This document shows positions 50,443 through 57,716 of a stretch of DNA of 64,000 nt, in pieces (within the stretch, counting starts at the first letter, position 1; every line of letters starts with the position of its first letter). Source of the stretch: Pseudomonas sp. MN1F (GTDB lineage: Bacteria > Pseudomonadota > Gammaproteobacteria > Pseudomonadales > Pseudomonadaceae). The notes below the pieces were generated by a model. It made no database searches. It saw only the letters and a list, made by a program, of their open reading frames with translations, and had not been told where the DNA came from. The translations under genes and the position numbers were made by a program. The stretch spans positions 62,001-126,000 of the forward strand of contig NZ_VZII01000014.1 of NCBI RefSeq assembly GCF_009391885.1, read 5' to 3'.

Positions 50443-50515
50443 ACGCTGAACATTCGGCCCATGGAGGGCCAGTACGCCTCGTCGTCCCGACGCTTTATCT
50501 GCTGAGGAGACGATA

Positions 50516-51856
50516 ATGAAAATAACCCTGAAACGCTTGGCGTACATGGGTGCAAGCTTCACCAGCGCGCTAGCCATGGCCGATGCGGCCAGCCCGCCGG
50601 CGCTGTCACCTGCGATACCCTTCGACGTCACCGCCAATCCCCCCATCACCCTGGACAACCTGCAGCACGATTTCGACGTGCTGTCGTGGCAGACATTCGT
50701 CGCGCTGAACTGGCCCGCCAACGCCGACGGCAGCGCCAACACCTCGGCGAAGATCGGCGCGCCGGGGCAGACGGTCTGGGAGTCGTGGAAGGAGAGCTAC
50801 GAGATTTTCCTGCCCCAGGGCCAGAAGCCGGTCGCCTGGAATCAGAAGGCGCCGCTACCCGCCGCCTGCCAAGGCAAGGGTGACCTGCCTGTGCTGCAGC
50901 AGATGGGCAAGGTCGCCGGTGTGCTCGACGAATTCATCCAGCCGTTCAAAACCGGCCCGCTGGTGGACCAGCACGGCACCTACACGCGCAACGCGATCAT
51001 GGTCAACCAGCCGATGTTCGATGACATCGTCAACAATGGCCTGTACAGCAAGGAAGGCCAGCAAGCGTTCCTGAGCAAGGCCGACAACCGCATCGCCTTC
51101 GCCTGCGGTTCGCAAAAGGCCCAGCAGGTCGGCGCCATCATGGTCAAGTCGGCCTGGAAAGTGCTCGATGGCAGCGACAACCCGGCGGATTTCCACTCCG
51201 TCGACGCGCTGGTCTACACGCCGGGCAACGCCGACCCGAACAAGGGCACGTTAATCCCCGAGTCGTGCAGTGCGCAGAAGGTCGGGCTGGTCGGCCTGCA
51301 CATCGTCCACAAAACCAATGCTGCGCCGCAGTGGGTGTGGTCGAGCTTCGAGCACGTGCGCAACGTGCCGGAAAAGACCACGCCGCTCAACGAGCGCAAA
51401 GGCCCCTACCTGTTCTACGACGCCCAGGCCAGCGATCGCCCGGTGAACGAGCCACCCGCGCGACCGTGGGACCCGTCGAAGAAGGCCACGCCTTCGCAGA
51501 TCGTGCGGGAAATTCCGCTCACTGCCGCAACCCACCAGCTCAACCTGCAGTGGCAGGGCGCGCTCAAGGGCACCGTATGGGCAAACTACCAGTTGATCAG
51601 CACCCAATGGCCAACCGACCCCGCCGATAACTGTCAGGTACCGTCGCCAACCAACCCACTCGGCACGCCTGCGCCGAACTTCCTGGCCAATGCCACGCTG
51701 GAAACCTATAACCAGGGCACGACGCCGCAGGCTTCGTCCAGTTGCATGGAATGTCACAACAACGCGACCACCCGCGTGACCCAGTCACCGCGCACCAGCT
51801 TCGCCGATTTCACCTTCCTGCTTGAACGTGCCCAATCCACTGGCGCCAAGGAGTGA
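50516..51856 (+). CDS. Exported single-CxxCH protein of the GMC dehydrogenase cluster
   Basis: A 446-residue protein with a signal peptide (MKITLKRLAYMGASFTSALAMADA). Its only covalent heme motif, CMECH, is at residues 410-414. The first 400 residues contain repeated Trp-rich phrases (LSWQTFVALNWPAN, VWESWKESYEIFLP, PQWVWSSFEHVRN) and at least four cysteines. I do not recognise it as one of the usual three-heme cytochrome subunits of gluconate or sorbitol dehydrogenase. It could nevertheless carry electrons from the flavoprotein to the respiratory chain. The next gene follows 4 bases after the stop, so all three are one operon. GAGGAGA precedes the ATG. Confidence 0.7.
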   Translation: MKITLKRLAYMGASFTSALAMADAASPPALSPAIPFDVTANPPITLDNLQHDFDVLSWQTFVALNWPANADGSANTSAKIGAPGQTVWESWKESYEIFLPQGQKPVAWNQKAPLPAACQGKGDLPVLQQMGKVAGVLDEFIQPFKTGPLVDQHGTYTRNAIMVNQPMFDDIVNNGLYSKEGQQAFLSKADNRIAFACGSQKAQQVGAIMVKSAWKVLDGSDNPADFHSVDALVYTPGNADPNKGTLIPESCSAQKVGLVGLHIVHKTNAAPQWVWSSFEHVRNVPEKTTPLNERKGPYLFYDAQASDRPVNEPPARPWDPSKKATPSQIVREIPLTAATHQLNLQWQGALKGTVWANYQLISTQWPTDPADNCQVPSPTNPLGTPAPNFLANATLETYNQGTTPQASSSCMECHNNATTRVTQSPRTSFADFTFLLERAQSTGAKE

Positions 51857-51860
51857 TGCC

Positions 51861-52352
51861 ATGAGCGACCCGAACCTGCAGAACTTCATCGACCTGTCCG
51901 CCGTGCTCACTGGCCTGTCAGCCGACCTGCTGGCGCCTTCGATCGACCCGATCAACCTGCCGCCGGTGTTCTTCGCCACCGCACGGCAAGGCATGGGCAC
52001 CGCAGCGTTCAGCAACCTGCTGGAGCTGTACGTCAGTCTCAAGAGCCAACCCCCAGCGCAGATTGCCAGCGCCGTGCTCGGCAACGCGGACGCGCAGATC
52101 GCCCAGGGCGCTCGCTCGATCATGAAGCTGTGGCTGCTCGGCAGCTGGTACCAGCCTTATGACCAAGGCAATGCCCACGCGGGCGACACCCATGTGGTCT
52201 CCGACCAGGCCTACAAGGAAAGCTGGGCGTGGAAGATCGCCCAATCCCACCCCATGGGCTACAGCCAGTACCACTTCGGTTACTGGGCCGAGCAGCCACC
52301 GACCCTCAAGCAATTCACCGGTGTCGACGCCAAGGAAGGGCAGCAGCCATGA
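51861..52352 (+). CDS. GMC dehydrogenase small subunit (FAD-SLDH family)
   Basis: A 163-residue protein of the membrane-bound sorbitol/sugar dehydrogenase small-subunit type. It has LSAVLTGLSADLLAPS, IMKLWLLGSWYQPY, VVSDQAYKESWAWKIAQ and HPMGYSQYHFGYWAEQP. In known complexes this subunit binds the flavoprotein and carries a Tat signal for both; here no signal is visible at the N-terminus (MSDPNLQNFIDL). AAGGAG stands 7 bases before the ATG. Its stop overlaps the next gene's start by four bases (ATGA). Confidence 0.75.
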   Translation: MSDPNLQNFIDLSAVLTGLSADLLAPSIDPINLPPVFFATARQGMGTAAFSNLLELYVSLKSQPPAQIASAVLGNADAQIAQGARSIMKLWLLGSWYQPYDQGNAHAGDTHVVSDQAYKESWAWKIAQSHPMGYSQYHFGYWAEQPPTLKQFTGVDAKEGQQP

Positions 52353-54607
52353 GCACTCTACACACCCAGAACATCGAAACCGCCGATGTGATCGTCGTGG
52401 GCGCCGGCATGGCCGGCAGCGTCATGGCCTACCAGTTGGGCCTGGCCGGCTTGAACGTGCTGGTGCTCGAGTCGGGCCCGGCGATTCCGCCGAACCGCAG
52501 TGAGTACCTGGAGCGCTTCTACACCGCCGTGCTCAAGTCGCCCGAGTCGCCATACCCACCGGAGCAGACCGAGCAGACCCCGGCCACGCAGTTCGCCCCG
52601 CGAGCAACTATCCAGGACTTGATCACCGCCGGCAGCAGCGACCCGAACAAGGTGCAGAAAAGCTACCTGGTACAGAAGGGCCCGCAACTGTTCGCCAGCA
52701 CCTATGAGCGGGTAGGCGGCGGCACCATGTGGCACTGGATGGGCACGGCCCTGCGCCTGTTGCCCAACGACTTTCGCATGCGCAGTGCGTACAACGTCGG
52801 GGTCGATTGGCCGATCAGCTACGACGACCTGCAGACCGCCTACTGTCGCGCCGAGGAGGAGATGGGCGTGTCCGCCGATGTCGCCTCGCAGACCTACCTG
52901 GGCGTGACCTTCCCGCAGGGCTATGAGTACAGCATGCACGGCATCCCGCCGTCGCTGGTCGACCAGGGCCTGGGCAAGAACGTTACGGGCACGGTGTACC
53001 AGAGCGCGGAGAAGGCGCCCGACGGCAAGCCGTACCCAGGCGTCACCCTCAATGTCCGGCAGACCCCGGCCGGGCGCAACTCGCAGAACGACAACGGCCG
53101 CCGAGTGTGCGCGGGCAATACCAGCTGCACGCCGATCTGCCCGATCCAGGCCAAATACGACGCCACCGTGACCATGGCCAAGGCACTGGATACCGGCAAC
53201 GTGCGCATCCTCTACCAGACCGTGGCCAGCCAGGTTCAGGTCGATGCCAATGGGGTCACGGGTATTGATTTCATCCAGTACCAGAACGATGGCACGCGTC
53301 AGAACGGCACGGCCCAGGGCAAGCGCTACGTGATCGCCGCCCACGCCATCGAAACGCCGAAGCTGCTGCTCAACTCCATCGGCCCGAACAGCCCTGAAGG
53401 GGTCGCCAACAGCAGCGGCCAGGTCGGCCAGGCGTTGGCCGACCACCCGGTGTACCTGGCCTGGGGCCTGATGCCCGAAGGCAAGCCGCTGTTCCCGTTC
53501 CGCGGGCCGTTGTCCACCTCGGGGATCGAGGACATGCGCGATGGCCCGTTCCGTAGCCAGCGTGCTGCCTGGCGAATCGAGATCGGCAACGAGGGCTGGA
53601 ACTGGTCGGTGAACGACCCCTACGCCTCGGTCTGCGATTTCATCGACGGCACCAACAACGGCGGCGCCAACCCCGACAAGCTGGCGTTGTCCGGCCAGGC
53701 GCTGGTGCAGCAGCTCAACAGCGTGCTGACCCGCCAGTTCCGTCTGGGCTTCCTGATCGAGCAGGTGGAGAAAGACCCCGACAATGCGCTGTGCCGGGTG
53801 GAGAGGACCACGGCGTTCACCGACGGCTTGGGCCTGCCTCGGCCTCAGATCACCTACGAACTGTCCGACTACACCAAGGAGGGCTTCAAGCAGGCGCGCC
53901 TGGCCGCCACGCATATCATCACCGAGCTGATGGGCGCCACCGAGCTGACCAACCTGAACCCTAAGCTCGAACCCGGCTCACAAACGGTGTTCGAGTACGA
54001 CGGCCAGCACTACGCGTTCTTCGGCGCTGGCCACCTGATGGGCACTTACCGCATGGGCTCGGACCGCACCAAGTCGTTGGTGGACAAGGAGCAGCGCAGC
54101 TGGGACCACCCCAATCTGTTCCTGGTTGGCGACGGCGTGTTCCCCACCACCGGCACCGCCAACCCGACCTTGACCATCACCGCGCTGACCTTCCAGGCCG
54201 CCGACGTGGTGGCCAGCGACCTGCTCAAGCGCACGCTGCAGGTGCAAGCCAACCAGGCATGGCAAGGTACGGGCATGCAGGTCAATGGGCAGAGCTGGCA
54301 GTTGGCAGTGTGTACGGGCGGGCAGTGGACGGCCAACCCGGCCACCGGCATGGTTGGCGCGCAGGGCAACCCCGCGTTGATCGCCAAGCCCGGCTACACC
54401 TTGCCGGGGCAGAACGAAGGGACGTTGATCGGGCGTATCGGCAGCAACGGCGTGCCGTTCCTGGTGGGTAGCCAGGTGCAATTGCCGCGTGGCCAGCAGG
54501 GTGAGTTGCAGCTGTGCATCAATGACGACCTGGCGGGACGATATGGGGCTGGCCTGAGCGATAACCTGGGCAGCCTGTCGGTGGAGGTGCGTTTCGGCGC
54601 GCTGTAG
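52349..54607 (+). CDS. GMC-family FAD oxidoreductase with C-terminal PA-IL (LecA)-like domain
   Basis: A 752-residue fusion. Residues 1-630 are a GMC flavoprotein: FAD-binding DVIVVGAGMAGSVMAYQLG (about 13-31), YERVGGGTMWHWMGTALRL, GNTSCTPICPIQAKYDAT, and the catalytic end FFGAGHLMGTYRMG with FPTTGTANPTLTITALTF. Residues 638-752 resemble the galactose lectin PA-IL: GTLIGRIGSNGVPFLVG and the loop LCINDDLAGRYGAG leading to DNLGSLSVEVRF. The small subunit and a CxxCH partner precede it. It probably oxidises a sugar or other alcohol; the substrate is unknown. No signal peptide is visible. Confidence 0.82.
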   Translation: MSTLHTQNIETADVIVVGAGMAGSVMAYQLGLAGLNVLVLESGPAIPPNRSEYLERFYTAVLKSPESPYPPEQTEQTPATQFAPRATIQDLITAGSSDPNKVQKSYLVQKGPQLFASTYERVGGGTMWHWMGTALRLLPNDFRMRSAYNVGVDWPISYDDLQTAYCRAEEEMGVSADVASQTYLGVTFPQGYEYSMHGIPPSLVDQGLGKNVTGTVYQSAEKAPDGKPYPGVTLNVRQTPAGRNSQNDNGRRVCAGNTSCTPICPIQAKYDATVTMAKALDTGNVRILYQTVASQVQVDANGVTGIDFIQYQNDGTRQNGTAQGKRYVIAAHAIETPKLLLNSIGPNSPEGVANSSGQVGQALADHPVYLAWGLMPEGKPLFPFRGPLSTSGIEDMRDGPFRSQRAAWRIEIGNEGWNWSVNDPYASVCDFIDGTNNGGANPDKLALSGQALVQQLNSVLTRQFRLGFLIEQVEKDPDNALCRVERTTAFTDGLGLPRPQITYELSDYTKEGFKQARLAATHIITELMGATELTNLNPKLEPGSQTVFEYDGQHYAFFGAGHLMGTYRMGSDRTKSLVDKEQRSWDHPNLFLVGDGVFPTTGTANPTLTITALTFQAADVVASDLLKRTLQVQANQAWQGTGMQVNGQSWQLAVCTGGQWTANPATGMVGAQGNPALIAKPGYTLPGQNEGTLIGRIGSNGVPFLVGSQVQLPRGQQGELQLCINDDLAGRYGAGLSDNLGSLSVEVRFGAL

Positions 54608-54619
54608 GCGCTGTCATGC

Positions 54620-54662
54620 CAACCCCATGGTGCTCCGGCAATGCCGGAGTATTGTGGGGTTG
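54620..54662 (+). terminator. Two-part hairpin after the GMC cluster
   Basis: CAACCCCA and TGGGGTTG enclose an inner CTCCGGC-AAT-GCCGGAG stem. It begins 13 bases after the GMC stop and is followed by CTCTCTC. Probably terminates the operon. Confidence 0.65.
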
Positions 54663-54842
54663 CTCTCTCAGCCCTGGTGATTCAGCGGTTCGCAGCCATG
54701 CGCCGGCTACCGCAACACTTGCAAACGCCAAGGCAGCCGCTGCTGCCGACAAGCGAGCAAGCTGCAAGGCAGCGAAAAATCTGGTTTCCTGACACTCCCG
54801 AGCAAACCGTTTTTCGGATGCTGAAAAGCCACCAGGAATGAA

Positions 54843-55352
54843 ATGAGAAAGTACCTTACCGTAACAATCGCACTGCTGGCCCCGCTGCTGCTCAGTGCCT
54901 GCTCCACAACGGGCACAGCCAAAGCACCCAGCGAAACGGCAATCACAACGCCCAAATACCTGAAAAGTGACTTGTACGGTGTCTGGTACTCCAACGCCGA
55001 TGACGGCACCTCTCAGGCGCTGGCGTTGCTGCTGCTCAAGGCAGACGGTTCAGCCACCGACTTTCTGATCCTCAGCGAAAAAAACTCAATGCAGAAGATC
55101 GTGCAGCAGTCGTCCTGGTCGTACGACGTTGAACGCAATGTCTTCGAGCAGACAGTCAGCGAAGTATCCATTCAAAAAGGCAAGGCGCCCGCAGCGGTCA
55201 CTCATCCGCATGAAGTCATCCGGGCATCGGTCGAGCTGATCAAGCTGGATAACAAAGTGATGGGCATCAAGTTCAAAAGGGAAGATGGCGAGGTCACCGG
55301 CTACCTCAAGGGCAGCGCCGCCATGCTCGAAAAGCTCAAGAGGATCCAGTAA
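54843..55352 (+). CDS. Predicted lipoprotein, unknown function
   Basis: A 169-residue lipoprotein. The signal MRKYLTVTIALLAPLLLSAC ends in lipobox LSAC, followed by STTGTAKAP. The mature part (LYGVWYSNADDGTSQALAL, DFLILSEKNSMQKIVQQSSW, VMGIKFKREDGEVTGYL) looks like a small beta-rich domain that I do not recognise. The ATG follows CAGGAATG. It lies alone between the GMC operon terminator and a convergent small gene. Confidence 0.7.
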   Translation: MRKYLTVTIALLAPLLLSACSTTGTAKAPSETAITTPKYLKSDLYGVWYSNADDGTSQALALLLLKADGSATDFLILSEKNSMQKIVQQSSWSYDVERNVFEQTVSEVSIQKGKAPAAVTHPHEVIRASVELIKLDNKVMGIKFKREDGEVTGYLKGSAAMLEKLKRIQ

Positions 55353-55404
55353 GCGCGCTTGCCCATGGTGCAATCGAACGCCCGCCGAAGCGGGCTGATG
55401 GCTT

Positions 55405-55659
55405 TCACGATTCCATGACCGGGCATTCCACCCGCAAGAAGGGGAAAAGTTCGTCTGGATTTCGGCATTCGTCGTTCAGCTTCACGCGCGCCGCTTCTGC
55501 AAGCGAGCGAGTCGAGTAGCTCGGCTTCAAGCGCAGTTTTTCTTGATTGTCATAAATGTCGAAACCACCCGAAACCGTAGCGGCGTAGAAGCGGGACCCT
55601 GATTGAAAGGATTCTTTTTCGATGGGTACAGCTGGAACGATAACAAATCTTGTTTGCAT
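55405..55659 (-). CDS. Hypothetical 84-residue protein
   Basis: It begins MQTRFVIVPAVPIEKESFQS with GGGGAGG upstream of the ATG at 55659. It continues YAATVSGGFDIYDNQEKLRL and ends in NPDELFPFLRVECPVMES. No signal peptide or membrane segment. I do not recognise a family. It is convergent with the lipoprotein gene; the hairpin CCCG..CGGG at 55381 lies between the two. Confidence 0.55.
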   Translation of the reverse strand: MQTRFVIVPAVPIEKESFQSGSRFYAATVSGGFDIYDNQEKLRLKPSYSTRSLAEAARVKLNDECRNPDELFPFLRVECPVMES

Positions 55660-55791
55660 GACCCGTGCCTCCCCAGACATTGACCTTAGTATTAGCCTGA
55701 GGTGTGAAGGCATCAATATGACTCATCGAGACGATTCAATGGCGCGCCGTGTCAGTGCTGTCAGGCAACCGTTTGCGAAGCAGGCGGCTGT

Positions 55792-55971
55792 TCAACCTTG
55801 AGCTTTCTGCCGCTGCGAGCGCTGGATACGGTTGACCGCGATCTGCACGCAGGCTGCCACGACACAGAGCAAACCGACTTTCCAGCTGCCCTCAAGGCCA
55901 AAATGCTCGGCCAGTTTCCCCGCGATGATCACGCACACGAAGATGGCCACAGGTAGGATCAGTTTGTTCAT
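55792..55971 (-). CDS. Small two-helix membrane protein (59 residues)
   Basis: An open frame of 59 codons starting MNKLILPVAIFVCVIIAGKL at 55971, with GGAAGA 5 bases upstream. Two hydrophobic helices (LILPVAIFVCVIIAG, and VGLLCVVAACVQIAV) are joined by the short loop KLAEHFGLEGSWK, and a basic tail (NRIQRSQRQKAQG) would sit in the cytoplasm. Function unknown. Clear initiation signals, codon use and membrane topology make it a real small gene. It is divergent from the LysR gene at 56116. Confidence 0.65.
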   Translation of the reverse strand: MNKLILPVAIFVCVIIAGKLAEHFGLEGSWKVGLLCVVAACVQIAVNRIQRSQRQKAQG

Positions 55972-56115
55972 CAGGTCTTCCGGGGAGGGGCAAAGAAAGG
56001 CCCAAGTCTACTTCACTGGGCTTGCCCCGTGACAACGGACAGCAATAAGCACTTCCCCGCGACTCAGCTTCAGGCATCATGCTCCTAGCCCCACTCGAAA
56101 ACCGACCCCCTGCCA

Positions 56116-56994
56116 ATGACTGACAGCACCAAATCCAACCGCGCCATCTACGACCTGGACATGCTTCGCGCCGTGGTCATGGTGGCCGACTGCGGCAGCT
56201 TCACCACCGCCGCCGCGCGCCTGCACTCCACCCAGTCCACGGTCAGCCAGAAGGTGCGTCGGCTGGAGGAAATGGTCGGCCACCAACTGCTCGACCGCAG
56301 CAACCGCGAGGTGCACCCGACCGACGCCGGGGAAACCCTGCTGCGCTACGCACGGCATCTGCTTTCGGTGAGCAACCAGCTGAGCGAGGCGATGTCGGGC
56401 GGGGTCTCGGTCACGGTGCGCATCGGCCTGCCGGACGATTTTGTCGCGGGCAAGACGATGCAGGCGCTGGCGGCCTTCAACCGGCTCAACCCGACGGTCA
56501 AGCTGGAGATCACCGGTGGCCTGAGCCGTGACCTGATGAGCACCTACGACCGCGGTGAGTTGGACCTGGTGCTGGTCAAGCAGCGCCGCCACAGCCGCGA
56601 GGCCAATGCCTGCCAGCCGGAGCGTATCGAGTGGATCGACAGCGCGCAGTATCCGAGCTTCGCCCAGGAGCCGATCCCGCTGGTGACCTTTCCACCGCGC
56701 GGCCTGTACCGTGATGACATGATCGGCGCGGTCGAGGCCATGGGCCGCAGTTGGCGCATCGGGTTTACCAGTTCGAGCCTGGCGGGTATCCAGGCAGCGG
56801 TTGCCAATGGATTGGGGGTCAGCCTGTTGCCGTCGCGGGTGGTGGCGGCTGGGCATCGGGTGCTGGGGGCGGAGGAGGGGTTCAAGCCGATTCGAGTGTT
56901 TGAGGCAGCGATCTTCCATCGGCCTACGGCGGATCCGATGGTCAAGGAGCTGGCCGAGATTCTGATTGGCATATTGCGGGCAGAGGCTGAGTAA
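56116..56994 (+). CDS. LysR-family transcriptional regulator
   Basis: A 292-residue LysR regulator. The HTH is LRAVVMVADCGSFTTAAARL, then HSTQSTVSQKVRRLEEMVG (about residues 17-55). The effector domain begins SVTVRIGLPDDFVAGKTMQAL. The neighbour on the left is the divergent small membrane protein gene; the gene on the right is a RAYT transposase. Neither reveals its target. LysR proteins of this branch often control exporters. Confidence 0.82.
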   Translation: MTDSTKSNRAIYDLDMLRAVVMVADCGSFTTAAARLHSTQSTVSQKVRRLEEMVGHQLLDRSNREVHPTDAGETLLRYARHLLSVSNQLSEAMSGGVSVTVRIGLPDDFVAGKTMQALAAFNRLNPTVKLEITGGLSRDLMSTYDRGELDLVLVKQRRHSREANACQPERIEWIDSAQYPSFAQEPIPLVTFPPRGLYRDDMIGAVEAMGRSWRIGFTSSSLAGIQAAVANGLGVSLLPSRVVAAGHRVLGAEEGFKPIRVFEAAIFHRPTADPMVKELAEILIGILRAEAE

Positions 56995-56996
56995 GC

Positions 56997-57062
56997 GGGG
57001 GGCCGCAGAGCGGCCCATCGACGCGCTTCGTCGCCACGATAAGCGCGGCTCCCACAGGTGTG
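56997..57062. repeat. REP element, left of the RAYT gene
   Basis: GGGGGCCGCAGAGCGGCCCAT followed by CGACG..CGTCG and GCGCGGCTCCCACAGG. The same modules in the same order and orientation appear at 57625. It lies 20 bases beyond the RAYT stop. Confidence 0.75.
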
Positions 57063-57081
57063 GATGACCTAGTCAAAATAA

Positions 57082-57537
57082 TCAGAGCCAGATTGCATCC
57101 CAATGTGGATAGTCGCCAACTCTCTCGACCAGGCCTGCCCGCTTCGGGTTCATGATGATGTATCGCGCGACTGCCCGAATGTCTTCTTCACGGCGTAATG
57201 CCCGGTCATGAAAACCCTTCTGCCACAGCTGACCGCTTCGTCCTTTGTGCCGATTGACCATCATTGTGCTTCGCGATTTCACACGTCGCATCAGTTGCCT
57301 CAAGCTCATTGGCCCGAGCTCGACCAGCCAGTGAAAATGGTCGGGCATCACCACCCAGGCCAGAGATTTGGCGACACACTCTTCCTGAGCCAGGCGGAAC
57401 TGCGCCACCAGCAAACGTGCCGAGTGAAAGTCTGTGAATTGAGGTGCCCTGCCCAGCGTCGTGCTGGTCAGGAGATACAGCCGGCTGGTTTCCGAAAACC
57501 GGCCAAGCCTCAATCGATCTGAATGGGGACGATCCAT
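57082..57537 (-). CDS. REP-associated tyrosine transposase (RAYT, Y1/IS200-like)
   Basis: A 151-residue single-domain Y1 (HUH) transposase. The HUH motif is VMPDHFHWLVEL (His67, His69) and the nucleophile tyrosine is in RAVARYIIMNPKRAGL (Tyr126). The N-terminus (GRFSETSRLYLLTSTTLGR) and WQKGFHDRALR are typical of RAYTs. These proteins cut and move REP sequences and are mostly single-copy, domesticated genes. REP elements flank it at 56997 and 57625, as expected. Confidence 0.9.
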   Translation of the reverse strand: MDRPHSDRLRLGRFSETSRLYLLTSTTLGRAPQFTDFHSARLLVAQFRLAQEECVAKSLAWVVMPDHFHWLVELGPMSLRQLMRRVKSRSTMMVNRHKGRSGQLWQKGFHDRALRREEDIRAVARYIIMNPKRAGLVERVGDYPHWDAIWL

Positions 57538-57624
57538 GTTCCCTGCCTCCTGATAATTTACCCATCAGGTTAGCGGCCGTGAGTTTATCGCAGGGGTAAC
57601 AATTGGTACCTGGTGTATCTGTAT

Positions 57625-57670
57625 GGGGGCTGCTTTGCAGCCCATCGCCGGCAAGCGCGGCTCCTACAGG
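57625..57670. repeat. REP element, right of the RAYT gene
   Basis: GGGGGCTGCTTTGCAGCCCAT, CGCCGGCAAGCGCGGCTCCTACAGG. It carries the same three modules and orientation as the left copy. Confidence 0.78.
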
Positions 57671-57716
57671 AAATGCACAGCCCTGAGGGCCAGCGCAGTC
57701 CACCCTATGGGTCTCA

